From positions 2,480,001 to 2,544,000 of the forward strand of contig OZ218960.1 in NCBI GenBank assembly GCA_965112735.1: a stretch of 64,000 nt of DNA, read 5' to 3'. The notes under the pieces are model-generated. The model saw only the letters and a program-made list of their open reading frames with translations, searched no databases and was not told where the DNA came from. The position numbers and the translations under genes are program-made. Below, piece after piece: positions 22,595-38,455 of the stretch (its first letter is position 1; every line of letters begins with the position of its first letter). This DNA is from Phaeosaccion multiseriatum (Eukaryota; Ochrophyta, other classes).

Positions 22595-23254
22595 CCTTCC
22601 CCCCCGACTGGAAGCGAGCGCCCTGCTGAGAGTCTTATTGCCCCTCAATTTGTGCTGCTCCTGCTCCTCCGGCGGCTTTTCCTAACACTAGTCTGTTTGG
22701 TTGTCATCCTCTCCTCTTTTTTATCCACCAACGCTTCTTCTGCTCATCCTTTCCTCGCTTCGCTGTTGCTTCCTCCGCCTCTGGCCCACTTTTTTTTCTC
22801 TTTTCCAATCTGAACCAGCAAGGTCGCTACCGTAGGAGCAGAGGTGACAGAGGAGAATCCAGAGCGCCAAGAGAGAAAGAGAGGTTACCGCGTTGGTGGC
22901 CCGCGAAGCCGCCAGTTGTTGGGCAGTTGACAACAAACCGGCAAAGAACACATATGGCAGAACTTAACAGAGCCTCGCGCTGATTCCGCCTGGCCCTTCA
23001 GAATCGCTGACAGCGGCTTTCCTTCAGAATGGTGTGTGTTGGCTCCCCCCCCCCTCTCTGAGTTGAAAAGCTGTTGCGATTAACTCAGAGAGATACAAAG
23101 TACCATTACAATACCATAAGTTGAATGCCTGCGGAGAAGATGTCCCATCTCGATCCTCTGTTCCAATCCCCCCGTGCCCCTCCTCCCCCCCCCCTCCTTC
23201 TCCTCCCTTGTTGTCCCGGGCCGCCGCCCAACGTAGTCCGGCACCACCACGCTC
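22595..23254. promoter_or_regulatory. Divergent promoter region, GFM2/KATNAL2
   Basis: 660 bp between two head-to-head start codons. It includes 5' leader sequence on both sides and a short CCCCCC run near 23048. An ACGTAG at 23238-23243 could be an acceptor for an untranslated first KATNAL2 exon. No factor site is recognisable. Confidence 0.4.
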
Positions 23255-26936
<3,682 letters not shown>

Positions 26937-27762
26937 GTCGGCGTGGCTGAGGTGTGAGGTGTGAGGAGTGAGGCGTGAGGTGTGAGAGCCAGCCACCCTC
27001 CCTCCTCTACCCTCATCCTCCTTGACGCAGGTGCGTCAGTGGGCGTGTGGAGGGAAGGGAAGGGAAGGGAATGGAAGGGCAGGGAAGGGCAGCACGCACC
27101 ATCAGCAGAAGAGATGTGCACCAATCAGCCCTAATCGGGACCTCTGGCTGTGACTGCAGTGACAGCTGTGACACAGCAGTGACGTGCAGCCAGTGTGACA
27201 CTCAACACCAGATCGACAGCAGCTCCGATGGGACGATGGCAGCTCAAGGCAAAGCAGTGGGACGAGTTAAGGGGGGGGAGCCTGCGCCTGCGAGCCTGCT
27301 GCCGCTGCTGTATCACCAACTGCTGCTCCCGCTGCTGCTGCTTCTCTGCCGCCGAGAAGGAAGGTCGGGGCCAAGGACCCTCCAACCCCTTTGCCGCTGG
27401 TTGCACTCTCGGTACGTTGTTGGCGATGACCCCTCTCGGACTCACATCAGAGAGTCATAACAGATTGATTGGGACTCCTTGCAATAAACGGACGGTGACT
27501 TGACGTGAGGCTGCCGTCGGGAGCAGCAGTAGGCAAAGACTCCAGTAAGACACCCTTCGGCCCTGCCTCCTCCGGGTCCTGGTTGCGAAGGTAGCAAGTG
27601 TCGGGTCCTGAGCGCGAAGGTAGCTAGTATCCGGCTCCGCGCAAGAAGGCTCAGCAGGGTTGGAAAGGTACGAACGGTAGGAACGGTGGTAAGGCGACTC
27701 TTCCTCTTCCTCCGCCTCCTCCTCCTCCTGCTGCTGCTGTTGTTGTTGTTGTAGTAGATGAG
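26937..27762. other. Gap after KATNAL2
   Basis: A GAGGTGTG-type 8-bp repeat begins right at the KATNAL2 stop (26931-26985). A dispersed GTATCACCAA element lies at 27310-27319 within a CTG-rich stretch. Two imperfect 29-bp units (GCGAAGGTAGC core) lie at about 27577-27640. An open stretch around 27340-27420 has coding-like composition, but I cannot build a gene from it. Confidence 0.5.
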
Positions 27763-27993
27763 ATGTCACAGCGGCTGCGGTGGCAACTGACGTTGATAAC
27801 GTCGAGGGAGGGGGCGGCGGCAACAAGTGGGGTGGAGGAGGAGGCCCGACAAGGCCCAGCAATTGTTGATACCGCAGGCGGCCGATGGGACGAGCTCATG
27901 AGCTTCATAGAGGGACTCCGCGCCGCCGCACAGGCCCGACTTGACGCCGTCACGCCGCAGCTGCTCTCGTTCTGGCAGAAGGAGAAGGGATGA
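27763..27993 (+). CDS. Possible terminal exon of unknown small gene
   Basis: This open frame ends GGRWDELMSFIEGL...LLSFWQKEKG and a TGA at 27991-27993. The last 45 residues form a good amphipathic helix with GC-rich third positions like the real exons nearby. The upstream end is unknown, and the first part is low-complexity and includes a near-copy of the dispersed decamer (27863-27872). I do not recognise the family. It may be a chance frame. Confidence 0.28.
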   Translation: MSQRLRWQLTLITSREGAAATSGVEEEARQGPAIVDTAGGRWDELMSFIEGLRAAAQARLDAVTPQLLSFWQKEKG

Positions 27994-28527
27994 AGGGCCG
28001 GACAGCCGGGTGAGTTTGCTCAGGGGCTGAACTTTGAGAGCGTGGAAGCCCTTTCGAGACCGAGCGAGACCGACGAGCGAGACCGAGCGAGACCGAGACT
28101 GGACAGGACAGGATCATGGTCGACCCCTAACCTTGGCCCTCTCATGCTTCTCTGATTTCTGATTACGGCCCACCCCTAGCTAAACCTGGTCGGCGCCAGG
28201 TCTGATTACTGATGCATGTCCTAGGCTACCAACCAGGCTAACTTTGACACGTACGAAAAAGAAACGGAATGATGCATTTTCGGAAAATCTGAACAAATTT
28301 ACACTTTTGAGGGCGGCCCAAAGCCAAACCCAAAGTCAGGAGGCAGGGAATGATTCAAGGAGACCCCGCATAAACACGCATACATTACAACACTTGTCAT
28401 TACAACCCACACAAGTAATCCCACTTCACCACCAGACTTTCCTCTTGCTGCAGCAGACGAGGAGGAGGAGCGAGTGAGAGGAGGACGAGCGAGGATCCAA
28501 TCGACTTACTTTTCAAGCGAGTGAATC
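27994..28527. other. Gap upstream of haloperoxidase-like gene
   Basis: Contains an imperfect GCGAGACCGA repeat (about 28062-28105) and an AT-richer 28240-28330. It probably includes the promoter of the following plus-strand gene; no motif is identifiable. Confidence 0.4.
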
Positions 28528-29418
28528 ATGATGAGGAGAGTGCGGGCCGCAGGAGTGGGAGCCGCGGCACTTGCGCTGTTGGCAGGGCGAGAGGCAGGTG
28601 CTTGCGTGGTGCCAGGAGGCTTGGAGACCCTTGCTCAAGTGAATCTGAGCCTGGGCCTCCTGGCAGCTCCCTTCGCCGCGTTGACGCCCTCGGGTCCTGC
28701 CGCGGAAGCATTGGGACTGGTGCCTTTGCTGGTCCTCGTCGTCCCCATTGTCAATTCCCACGAGACGCCGCTGCAGTTCCTCTTCACACAGGTGCAGCTT
28801 TGCTTACTGGCTGTGCCAGTCCACTGGCACTGGGCTCGCTGGTGAGCGAGTATCCTCAACCTTTTCTTCTCATTGCTTCCCCATTTTTCACCCCCCCCCC
28901 CCGCCATTTAATCCATTAGGTCGCGGATGTCGCCACGTACGGCGCATTGGCCTCCTACGAGCCCAACGCTCTTGATTGGTTCGGAGATGAAGTGCCGAAG
29001 ATCTGCATGGATGCAACAAACGATTGGAGCGAAGAGATGATTACTGTCCATCAAAAGTTGTCCGGATTCATGGCCCTTGGCTACGGGGCCACCCTGGGCT
29101 TCACGGATGCAACGAAGGAGACCTTCGACGCCATTATGGAGGGATACAACCTGGCCGACGAGTGGGATTTGATGTTTGACGACACGTTCGATGCATGTGC
29201 TGGTGAGTGACCTGTGTGACATGTGTGTGAGAGAATGTGACGTGGGAACCGTTCCGTGGGGCCATGGGGGGGGGGGAGAGGGGGGCACAAATGTGGTGTC
29301 TTGTTGATCGGTACTTGTTTGTGCATAGCTATGTATAATACCTACATTAATGTAGCTGTGTCATATGTGTGGCTGTGTGTAGCTAAGGGTGGAGCGAGGG
29401 GAGGGTGCTGAACCACCA

Positions 29419-29454
<36 letters not shown>

Positions 29455-32206
29455 ACTTGACGACGAATCCCTGCTGTCACTTCACTGTCACCTCTCCTCC
29501 TCCTACAGAGACCGCCCCCACCCCCTGGGGACTGGGCAAGTGCTCCGCAGACAGGGCAGCAGCAAAGTTCCTGGAAGAGGCCTCAGGCTGGAACGTGGAT
29601 GGCAAGACCAGCTGTGACTACAACTGCCGCACCTACAGCGACTTCTCTTACACCGACGCCTTCGGTGAAGTCTACAGCGGGTACCAGACCAGCAATCCCT
29701 ATCAGGGTAAGAGAGAGTATCGTATCGGCGAAGCACGGAGCAACAACCAGTGACGAACGATGCACCGGCAGAGGGAAGGCCCTCGACGTCCGGCCTTACA
29801 CAGCGTACTCCTTGTGACCCCTTTGTTGCCCTTGCCTCGCCCCACCATGTTGTCTGCTGTCACCGCAATTACGTTCATCTCAAACGTGCCTACGTACCCA
29901 CGTACGTACGTACCTACCTACCTACCTGCCCACCTGCCTACGCAGCAAGCACCCCTGACAACCAATGGCAGCCCTTGGCTGAGGCCAACGGAAAGGGCTT
30001 CTTCTTCCACCAGGACCACGTCGTGCCCCACATCGGCATCACCGCTCGCATGTACGGCATGGGCGACAGAGAGGAGCAGTGCGCCTTCATGAACGGCAAG
30101 GCACTTGACCCTCCCAACTACGACTACGCGGCGGAGGCCCAATTCGCCTTTGAGGAGGTGTGTAAGTAGGATAAAGGAGTGGAGTGGAGTGGAGTGGAGT
30201 GGAGTGGAATGGAGGACTGAGCCGGGTGATAGGAGACTTCAGCAGGAGGAGCAGTGGGGTGGAGTGGATGGATGGGTGTGGCTGGCTGGGCCGTGGGTCT
30301 TGTACAGTCTCAAAGAGGGGAAAGACAGGCAGACAGACAAGCAGGCAGCCAGGGCGGCGTTCCGAGTGCGCCTTGCTCATCATACCCATGGTCCATGATG
30401 GTTTGCTGTCAGTGCTGCCCCACTACTTCGCTTCGCTCTTGGGCTCAGACAGACCAGAATGGCTGCCCTCTCCTTCCTCTCCCACCGCCCCCCTCCCCCG
30501 CCCTCCTCGCAACCACCCCCCGCCAAGTCCACTTACGATTGTCTTGCCCTTGCGTGCTTGCTTGTCTGCCCTCCCCGTTGCCCTCTCACACACCCCACCC
30601 ACAACCAACAGACCAAAGTCACCGCGGAAGACGACACCGGATTGCGCCAAGCTCTTGTGGAGACCTTCGACGCCAAGCTCAACTCCCTTATCATTCCGCA
30701 GTTCGGATGGGCCGCGGCAAACGGACTCTCAGACTACGACATCTGGAGACTCAATGCGGGCTTCAACACGGCTGCCTTGAACTCCGTCATTCTGTCCTGG
30801 CGAGAGAAGGTCCGCCACAACCTCGTTCGCCCCACCACTGTTGCCCACGCCATGGGCGACGAACGCGTCGAGACGTATGCGGGACCGTACCAAGGCGTCC
30901 AGTCCATCAAGGCGGGGGAGTGGGAGCCCTTTATCCGCACAAGTGAGCACTACCATCGACGCGCTGCATACAGATTGACTTGGATTCGGGCCAGCGTCTC
31001 ATCTCGCTCTCGCTCTCTCTGTGTATGTGTGTAGTCGAGTCTTGCCTGCAGTAGCAGCTACTCACGCCCTCCTTCTCCTCCTCCTCCTTCTCCTCCTCCT
31101 CCTCCTCCTCCTCCTCCTCCTCCTCCTCCTCCTCCTGCTCCTCCTCCTCCTCCTCCTCCCCCTCCTCCTGCTCCTTTTCCTCTCCCTCAGTGCCCCACGC
31201 GGAGTACCCTTCGGGCTCTTCTTGTGTGTGCACTGTGTGGGCCGAGTGGGCAGAGCTCATCTCTGGCCGCCCGGACATCTTCCCCCCTGGGTCCATGGAC
31301 ACCCCCAAGCCCGCCGGAAGCAGCTTCATGGAGCCCGGGGCTCGGCCTCCCAGTGACATTACCTTGTCTTTCGAGTCGTGGGCCGATGTGGCAGACATGT
31401 GTGGTGTCAGCCGGACATACGGAGGTGAGTGAGTGTGCGTCTCAAGAGGAGGGGTAGTAGGGGCTGGGGGGGGGGGAGGGGGAGAAGAGAGGAAGAGAGA
31501 GAGAGAGAAGCAGGCAGACAGACAGACAGACAGACAGTCAGGCAGGCAGGCAGGCAGGCAGGCAGACAGACAGACAAACAGTTAGTCAGGCCGACAAAGG
31601 GAGAGAGAGAGATGAGAGAAAAAGGAGATGGAGAGAGAGAGAGAGAGGGGAAACATTTCATGCACATGCACAGCATGTCGCGCTCCTCTACTTCGCTCCC
31701 GATCCCTCATTCTTACCACCCACATACACACACCTTACCGACCTCTCTTTCGTGCGTTGCTGCGTTGCCGTTCCGCCGTCGTTACTCTCGTCACGCGGTT
31801 TTCAATCATCCAAACCAAACCAGGTATGCACTACAGCAAGAGCGTGGAAGCTGGCAACGACCTCTGCACTGGTCTGGCGGCCGCCATCTTCACCAAGATG
31901 GAGCTGCTCAACCAAGGAGACCCCGCCGGCAAGATGACCGACGCCTCAGACGGGAGCGACGAGGCCATCACCCTCTGCCCCTTCGACGAGTCTGGTGACA
32001 CCCCGCCGAGAGAGCCTGAGACTCCGGAGGAGGGAGAGACTCCCGATCAGGCTGGCGACTGTGCGGATGTGGAGGGGTGTGGTAGTAGCAAGCCATGTGT
32101 GAGGGATGAGGCGTGCCCGGCCCGGGTGGGGTGCATTCAGCGACCGGAAGATGACTCTTCGACCGGTTGTAGGTACTGCGGTTTCAGTATCTTTGATGAG
32201 TGCTAG
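28528..32206 (+). CDS. Vanadium-haloperoxidase-like secreted protein
   Basis: Seven exons (28528-28791, 28920-29202, 29509-29706, 29946-30157, 30612-30942, 31191-31424, 31824-32206) give 634 residues in phase. A signal peptide (residues 1-26) precedes a helical domain. The vanadate/PAP2 pocket follows: K385 and R392 in REKVRHNLVRP, S437-G438 in YPSGSS, then R504 and H510 in SRTYGGMHY. The spacings (K+7=R, R+6=H) are those of fungal vanadium chloroperoxidase. That family oxidises halides with peroxide. The catalytic histidine after PSG is Ser439 here, so halogenation is uncertain. A Cys-rich tail of about 50 residues (CADVEGCG...CRYCGFSIFDEC) is unusual for the family. Introns are rich in CTG, CTC and GACA microsatellites. 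Confidence 0.87.
31080..31175. repeat. CTC trinucleotide tract
   Basis: About 90 bp of CTC directly upstream of the acceptor at 31190 in the haloperoxidase-like gene, acting as the polypyrimidine tract. Confidence 0.85.
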
Positions 32207-32398
32207 CTAAGTAGTCGTCATCAGCTCCACATGTGTGGACGCGCTGTAAGCTATTTCAATAGATGGACGGATACAACATACAACGGTAGTATAGGGGCCG
32301 GCAGGTCGGTTGGGGGCCGAGGGTGTGGAGTTTGCTTGCGGAAGAGAACCTGTCGAGATTTGGTCGAGATCAAGCAAGACATACAAGTCTGCATCAGT

Positions 32399-32433
<35 letters not shown>

Positions 32434-32843
32434 TGGTGATACTCCACTCTCCTCTCACTCTCTCTCACAGCAACAAGCATCACAACTGAATAAAAGAATA
32501 TATGATGTAGGTATTTATCTTCATTGCCATCTAAAACGCCCACTCTTTTCAGGCTTGTCAACTATTCATTTCGCCCTTCCGCCCATTGTGCGGTGTGGCG
32601 TCTATCCAAGAAGGGGATGAAGGACGCTAACGACTTCTGAAATAGCCTCCTTGGTCGCTTGCCATCCTCCCGTCTTCTTGACTCCGTCTCTGTGGTCCTC
32701 CCCCCCCCCCCGCCACGCTCCGCCCCGCCTAAGAAGGTAAGTTGGGTCACCCAAACAACCCCAATTTCTCCCTCCCTCCCTCCCTCGCTCGCTCGCCTGC
32801 AGTACCACCACTCACTCACAACTGGCACAAACAACCAACCGCT
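32207..32843. other. Convergent gap, haloperoxidase/kinase
   Basis: Holds (AGC)n at 32400-32432 immediately followed by an exact TTGGTGATAC (32433-32442), the cleanest example of the dispersed element with its CAG stem. The remainder has no recognisable feature. Confidence 0.65.
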
Positions 32844-35800
32844 TCACCGCGCCGAAGCAGAGAGAGCCTGCATCTGAATCTCCGGTAGCTTCGCCACAAT
32901 CGAAGCAAACATGGGCCGTTGCGTGGGAGTCGCATGCCAGCACGCACGCACCAGCGCCGCCAACGCCGCTGGCGTACGCGAGGGAAGCGCCGGCCTAAGA
33001 TTCTGTCTCGCCACCGCAAAGGCCGCCTGGATGGGGGTGAGGCCCGCAAAGGGCTCCTTGCGAGTCACGAGTTCCCACATGACAATGCCGAAGCTGTAAA
33101 CGTCTGCGGCCTTGCTGTAGGGCTCGTGGCGGATGACTTCTGGTGCCATCCATTTGTACGTGCCTGTCTCTGCGGTATGGTCTCCGTCCCCGTCGGCGAA
33201 GCAGCTGAGGCCAAAGTCCACGATGCGGACGACACCGTTCTTGTCCAGCACTGGGGGAGAGGAGGGAGGGGAGGGGGAGAAGGGAGAGGTAAACCAGCCG
33301 AATCAGAATACAAGAGACAGAGAGAGAAAGAGAGAGAGAGAGGAAGAGGGGGGGAGAGAAAGAGAGAGAGGGAGGGAGAGGGAGGGAGAGGGAGGGAGAG
33401 GGAGGGAGAGAGAAAGAGAGAGAGACAACGAGACAGAGGAACATGACACGGGCCTGGGGAGGGGAAAGCCACACCATGTCAACAACACACCCCATGTCAA
33501 CAAACCAACCCCACGTCAGCATGCTGGCCTCAAACCAAAGGTGATCAAGCGAGGAAGGAGGCATTTCAAGCAAGGCCGCAAGCAAGAGAGGCTCGAAAGG
33601 CCCTCTCCCCATCCCCATCACAGATGTCACAAGATGTCACAGCTGGGCAGCACAGGCACACAGCTATTCAAGAGCCCCCGCCACCCCCATCCCCAACCCC
33701 ATCCACAGATGGCAGCACATGGAGTCACAATAGACAACCAACACGTACAGATGTTGGCGCTCTTGAGGTCCCTGTGCAGCAGCCCCTGTCCGTGCAGATA
33801 GTCCATCCCCGCGGCCACCTGTCCCGCGATCTGGAACAGGTCGAAACTCTGTCCCAGTCCGTCGTGGGCAGTAGCCCCTGCCGAGAAGGCCTGTCCGCTA
33901 TCACCACCACCCCGCCTGCCGCTCCCAGCTCGAGATGCTCTGCTCCTCCTTATACAATCCGCGAGAGTGCCGGACGGGCAGAACTCCAGCACGATGCAGT
34001 AGCGCGGGTGGGACACGCTCGCTCCGTAGCAGTGGCAGATGTTGGGGTGACGCAAACGCCCAAAGATGAGCAGCTCGCGCTGGAATTCTCTGAGCACAAG
34101 CTCCTTCTCCTCCTCCGTGATACCCTGGGAGCCTCGCCCACTTCCGCCTCCTCCTCCTCCTCCTCCTTGTTGTTGTTGTTGGGCCTCCGAACCCACTACC
34201 TCTGGCAGCTCGACCTTCTTGACCGCCACCAGCTTCCCTCTCCACAGCGCGCGATGTGTGGAACTAAATCTCCCCATCCCCACCGCCTCCAGGATCTCCA
34301 GCGCCTCAAAGGGGATGAGATTGGTATCGCCCAACTCCAAGCCTGCCAGCCCCTCCTGCTGGGCACGCGCAAGCTGCTCTCGCTCCTGCTGGTCCCTCAC
34401 CCCTTGCTGCTGTTGCTGTTGCTGCTGCTGCTTCTGCTGCTGCTGCTGTTGCTGCTTTTCCTTCTCCCCTGGCCCGCCTCCCCCCCCCCCTCCCCCTGTC
34501 CCTGCTGCTGCTGCCCCTGTGTTTGCAGACAACGCCCCCATCCCACGCGCCCCCGATTCCGATGCGCTGCGCTGAAGCTGAGGAGGGGAGGCAACATTCT
34601 TCGGCTTCACCCCCAACACTTCCAACGCGCCTCGCAACCACCCTGCGGGCCCTCCTCCTCTATCATGACCACTTTCCCGTCCCCCTTCCCCTCCTCCTCC
34701 TCCTCCTCCTCCTCCTCCTCCTCCTCCTCCTCCTCCTCCTCCTCCTCCTCCTCCTCCTCCTCTATCTCCTCTCCCCCCTCCCCCCACCCCTCCTCCTCGT
34801 CCTCCTCCTCCTCCTCCTCCTCCCTCCGGACTGACCGCCCGTAGAGGTCCGTAAGGCTCCAATGGGCGAGGCAGCCCCTCTGTCGGTCTGGGTCTCTGTC
34901 GTGCACCGGCTCGGGAAGTCAAGCGGGGTCTGTCCGAGGACACTGGTTCCTGCGGCCGGCCTAGCCGCCCCGCACCGCCCCCTCCTAGTGATCCTCCTCC
35001 TCCTCCTCCTCCTCCTCCTCCTCCCCGCCTCTCATTGCCACCGCCACTACTGCCACTGTTACTGTCGCTGCGCCCTCCTGCCATGATGTCCAGCTGCTCC
35101 CTGGTCTTGTTCCACTCGTCCGTCACTACTGCAATGAGGTCCCCGCGTGTCTTGGTCGGATCGAAGTTAGAGTCCACCTCCACCTCGAACCTTGGCAACG
35201 ATTGCGAGTTAAGAGTAAGGGTTGCAAGCGAGAAAGGGTAAGAGAGGAGACGGCACAAGGTACAGAGGGAGAGAGGGCGGCAATTGAGAGGGTAGGGCAT
35301 TGAGAGAGGGGATGGAATGCTCTGAGCAGGGGTGGAGGCACATGGTCCGAGGGCGGACACACATGCAAACCGTTAATTGTATGCATACACATTACCTCAC
35401 TATGAACATCCACCCACCCATCCATCCATCCATCCATCCACTGCCATCTGTCCACACATACCTGTCCAGTGCCACCCCGTCCCCGCTGGCCATAACGTCT
35501 GCGTCCACAATCCGCTTGGTAAGCTTTCGCATGGCACGAGTGATAGCGTCGAGCATGTACTCGTCGTCCTGGCACGAGACAGTGACGCAAGCCATCGCGG
35601 CGGCCTGACGTCTGCTTCTGTGTGTGGCGGGGAGGGGTTTGATTTGAAGTTCCAGAGCGCTCTTGCCCCGGCGGACATCGTCCATCTGTGATTGAGGGGT
35701 TGGAGGAGAGGGGTTGGGGGAGGGGGGGTAGAGAAGGGGGAGGCAGTCAGTAGAGGGAACATGTAAGAGGACATGTCGCAGCAGAAAGAGGGGAGATAGG

Positions 35801-36054
35801 AGCGCCACAAGGAAGCCGTAAAGGCCATCAGACACAGTCGGGAGAGAAGGTGCCACAGGCAAGGCCACAGGGAACCGTAGGAGGGAAGGGGGGAAGGAGG
35901 GGTAACAGAATCAAGTCAGGTCCTGCTGTGTGCAACGTATGTGCCTCTTACGTAAGGAGTTACGTACCATCTCAATGTGCATGAGCACGTCCTCGGCCTC
36001 CACGGAGAGCGCGTACCTCGGGGGGAGCGACTTGAGGTGCGTCTGGCCAGTGGG

Positions 36055-36148
<94 letters not shown>

Positions 36149-36494
36149 TGTGTGTATGTGTGTGTGTATGTGTGTGTGTGTGCGTGTGTGTGTGCGCGCG
36201 CGTGAGTGTGTTTGTGTGTGTGTTTGCGTGTTTGTGTTTGGGTGTGTATGTGTGTGGGTGTGTGGGTGGGTGTGCGTGTGTGTGTGTGTTGTGTGTTGTG
36301 TGTGGAAAAGGAGGGAAGAGGCAGGGGCGCGGAGGGGGGCAAGGTGAGCAATCAAGCTACAAAAAGGGAGAGAAGAAACGCGTGAGGTGGGCCGGGGGTG
36401 GAGCGGGGCCAGAGAGAAAAGGCACGGGAAACCAGTCGGGATGAAGAAGGACTGGGCACTCCTAGTACCCCACAAGACGAGACGGCCGGAGCTC

Positions 36495-36532
<38 letters not shown>

Positions 36533-37366
36533 AACCGACGACAAAAATCAAGAACGCACCTCGACTTGGTCCTGCGCCTGCTGCTGCCGAGCATTGCCGT
36601 CGGCCCTCTGTGGTTCTCCACGCGTGACCCACTTCCTCTGCATCAAATGCACTACCGCTCGCACCATGTCCTCCAGCAGAGTGCTCCGGTGCAGCTGCAT
36701 CATGAACTGATCGCGGCGCTGGGCCATGGAGTGCGGGCTAATGCTGCCGGACTTACTCACTCCTGGTGCCAAATCCACTCCCATTATACCCGTGCCCACG
36801 CGGATGTCGCCGCCCCCCCCAAGTCCTCCTCCCTGCTTGCCCCCCTGGGCCCCTGCGGTCTTCTCTCCTCCTCCTTCTCCTCCTCCCACTTCTCCTCCTC
36901 CGCCTCCTCCTGCTCCTCCTGCCAATCCTCCTGCTATTCCTCCTATTCCTTTGCCTCGGGTAGGGGCAGAGCCTATTTTCACTCGCCCCATACCCGAAGA
37001 CAGCCCTTCCCCTGCGCCTGAGATGATGCCTGTCACGCCAGCGGACGCAGCATCGATGGCTGAGGCATCAAGAGCAGCAGCGGCATCTGCAGCAGCGGCA
37101 GTGTACGGCGGCGGACTGGATCCCTCTCGTACATGTCGCCGCTTCCACCCCACCACAATAGCGCCAACACCACCTCCACCACTTCCGCCGCCGCCGTGGC
37201 CGCCTTCTTCATCAATAGTTGGTGATACAGCAGCAGTTGGCGATACAGCAGGAGGTGGAAGGGGGGCGCCAGGGCTTCCAAATGGCGGCACTGGCGCTAC
37301 ACCGCTACTGGTCATATAGACGATGTTGCCGCTTCCGAGACGCATTTGCGGTCCACCAGGCAGCAC

Positions 37367-37415
<49 letters not shown>

Positions 37416-37560
37416 TGGACCACCAACTGCTGCTGCGGCAGGTGCCGGAGCTGGTGGCTCTGGTCGCCCTCCTCAAGGTAGACGTCACCGCCGGAGTCCA
37501 CCCGGTCGATGCTAAAGTCTGCCCCCACTCCGCCCTGGTGGTGATAGAGGCCCCAGTCCG

Positions 37561-37595
<35 letters not shown>

Positions 37596-38455
37596 TGGAC
37601 CACCAACTGCTGCTGCGGCAGGTGCCGGAGCTGGTGGCTCTGGTCGCCCTCCTCAAGGTAGACGTCACCGCCGGAGTCCACCCGGTCGATGCTAAAGTCT
37701 GCCCCCACTCCGCCCTGGTGGTGATAGAGGCCCCAGTCCGCCCCGTCCCCCCCCTCCTCCCCTTCTGCTACTACACCGCCCACACCGCCCCCTTCCCCTC
37801 CTCCTCCCCTACTGATTAGCGCTGCTAGCCCCCCGCCTGTTGCGACAGGCCTGCTTCCCCTGGGCCCCTCCCCGCCCTCCTCCTGATGGCTGCTCTCCCG
37901 CCGCATCGCCCCCGCCATGAGGGTCTCCATAGTGGAGGAGCTGCGAGACACGTCGTACGAGCTTGCAACCTCGGCGATACCTGGGCGACAGAGCAACAAG
38001 AGGGGAGAGGGCAAGACAGCAAGAAGGCAGAGCGATGAGGAACAAATGTGTGATGGAGAATGACAAGGACCTTCATTTGGCACGTAGGAAGCACCGATTA
38101 ATCATGAGAGGAGGGATGCAGGAGAGAGGGGGATGAGAGGAGATGCCAGATGCCAAAAAAAAAAAAAAACAGCTCCACGAGAGCGCCTCGTTCCCTCTTG
38201 CCACCCCCGCGCTGCCTGACAAGGGGCAAAACACGACTCAATCATAGCTTCCTCGCCGGTGAGTGCTCCCAGCCCTCCCCGAAGCCTCTGTGACCCTGCT
38301 CTGGTACTCGTCCCCGATCCTCGTGCTCACCACTCACCTGGGCTGCTGATGCTCTTCATCATTCGGCGGAAGGGAGGCCCCGATAGTCCGAGGCTGTCCT
38401 CGCCCGAGCTGGGTCCCGATTTCATGTCCCACCCCTTGCCCAGACTCCTCGACAT
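32844..38455 (-). CDS. ACT-domain Raf-like protein kinase (STY8/46 type)
   Basis: Six exons on the minus strand (38455-38338, 37980-36560, 36042-35968, 35685-35462, 35190-33749, 33250-32844) give 1228 residues in phase. An N-terminal 500-residue low-complexity region (Gly, Pro, Gln, Ser) precedes LPPRYALSVEAEDVLMH, which resembles the segment before the ACT domain in plant STY kinases. An ACT-like stretch follows (ACVTVSCQDDEYMLDAI ... VEVDSNFDPTK). The kinase domain has GMGRFSSTHRALWRG, AVKKVELPE, HRDLKSANILLD (an intron splits the Asn-Ile-Leu), DFGLSCFADG, GTYKWMAPEV and RPMFASIV. It is probably an active Ser/Thr/Tyr kinase; in plants this class phosphorylates plastid transit peptides. Exon 2 contains a perfect 180-bp tandem duplication and two copies of the dispersed element. 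A large Gly/Glu/Gln insert sits between the ACT and kinase domains. Confidence 0.9.
34690..34760. repeat. CTC tract within kinase coding exon
   Basis: (CTC)n which on the coding strand reads GGA and encodes polyglycine in the kinase linker region. It is coding, unlike most tracts in the window. Confidence 0.8.
36057..36305. repeat. TG dinucleotide tract
   Basis: (TG)n of about 125 bp, then interrupted TG to about 36300, in the kinase intron 36043-36559; it directly precedes the acceptor on the sense strand as CA. Confidence 0.9.
37381..37740. repeat. Perfect 180-bp tandem duplication in kinase exon
   Basis: Positions 37382-37560 and 37562-37740 are base-for-base identical, offset 180 bp (60 codons, in frame). 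Each unit has a CTG run encoding polyglutamine plus a unique segment encoding WGLYHHQGGVGADFS and EEGDQSHQLRHL. Confidence 0.97.

Noticed and set aside
22646-22648. Upstream TTG as the GFM2 start
   Set aside because: Eukaryotic initiation at TTG is unlikely; the ATG at 22594 gives a good mitochondrial presequence.
28792-28844. Later donor (GCTG|GTGAGC) for haloperoxidase exon 1
   Set aside because: It would shift the phase of the next exon and destroy the conserved reading; the CAG|GTGCAG donor keeps phase 0.
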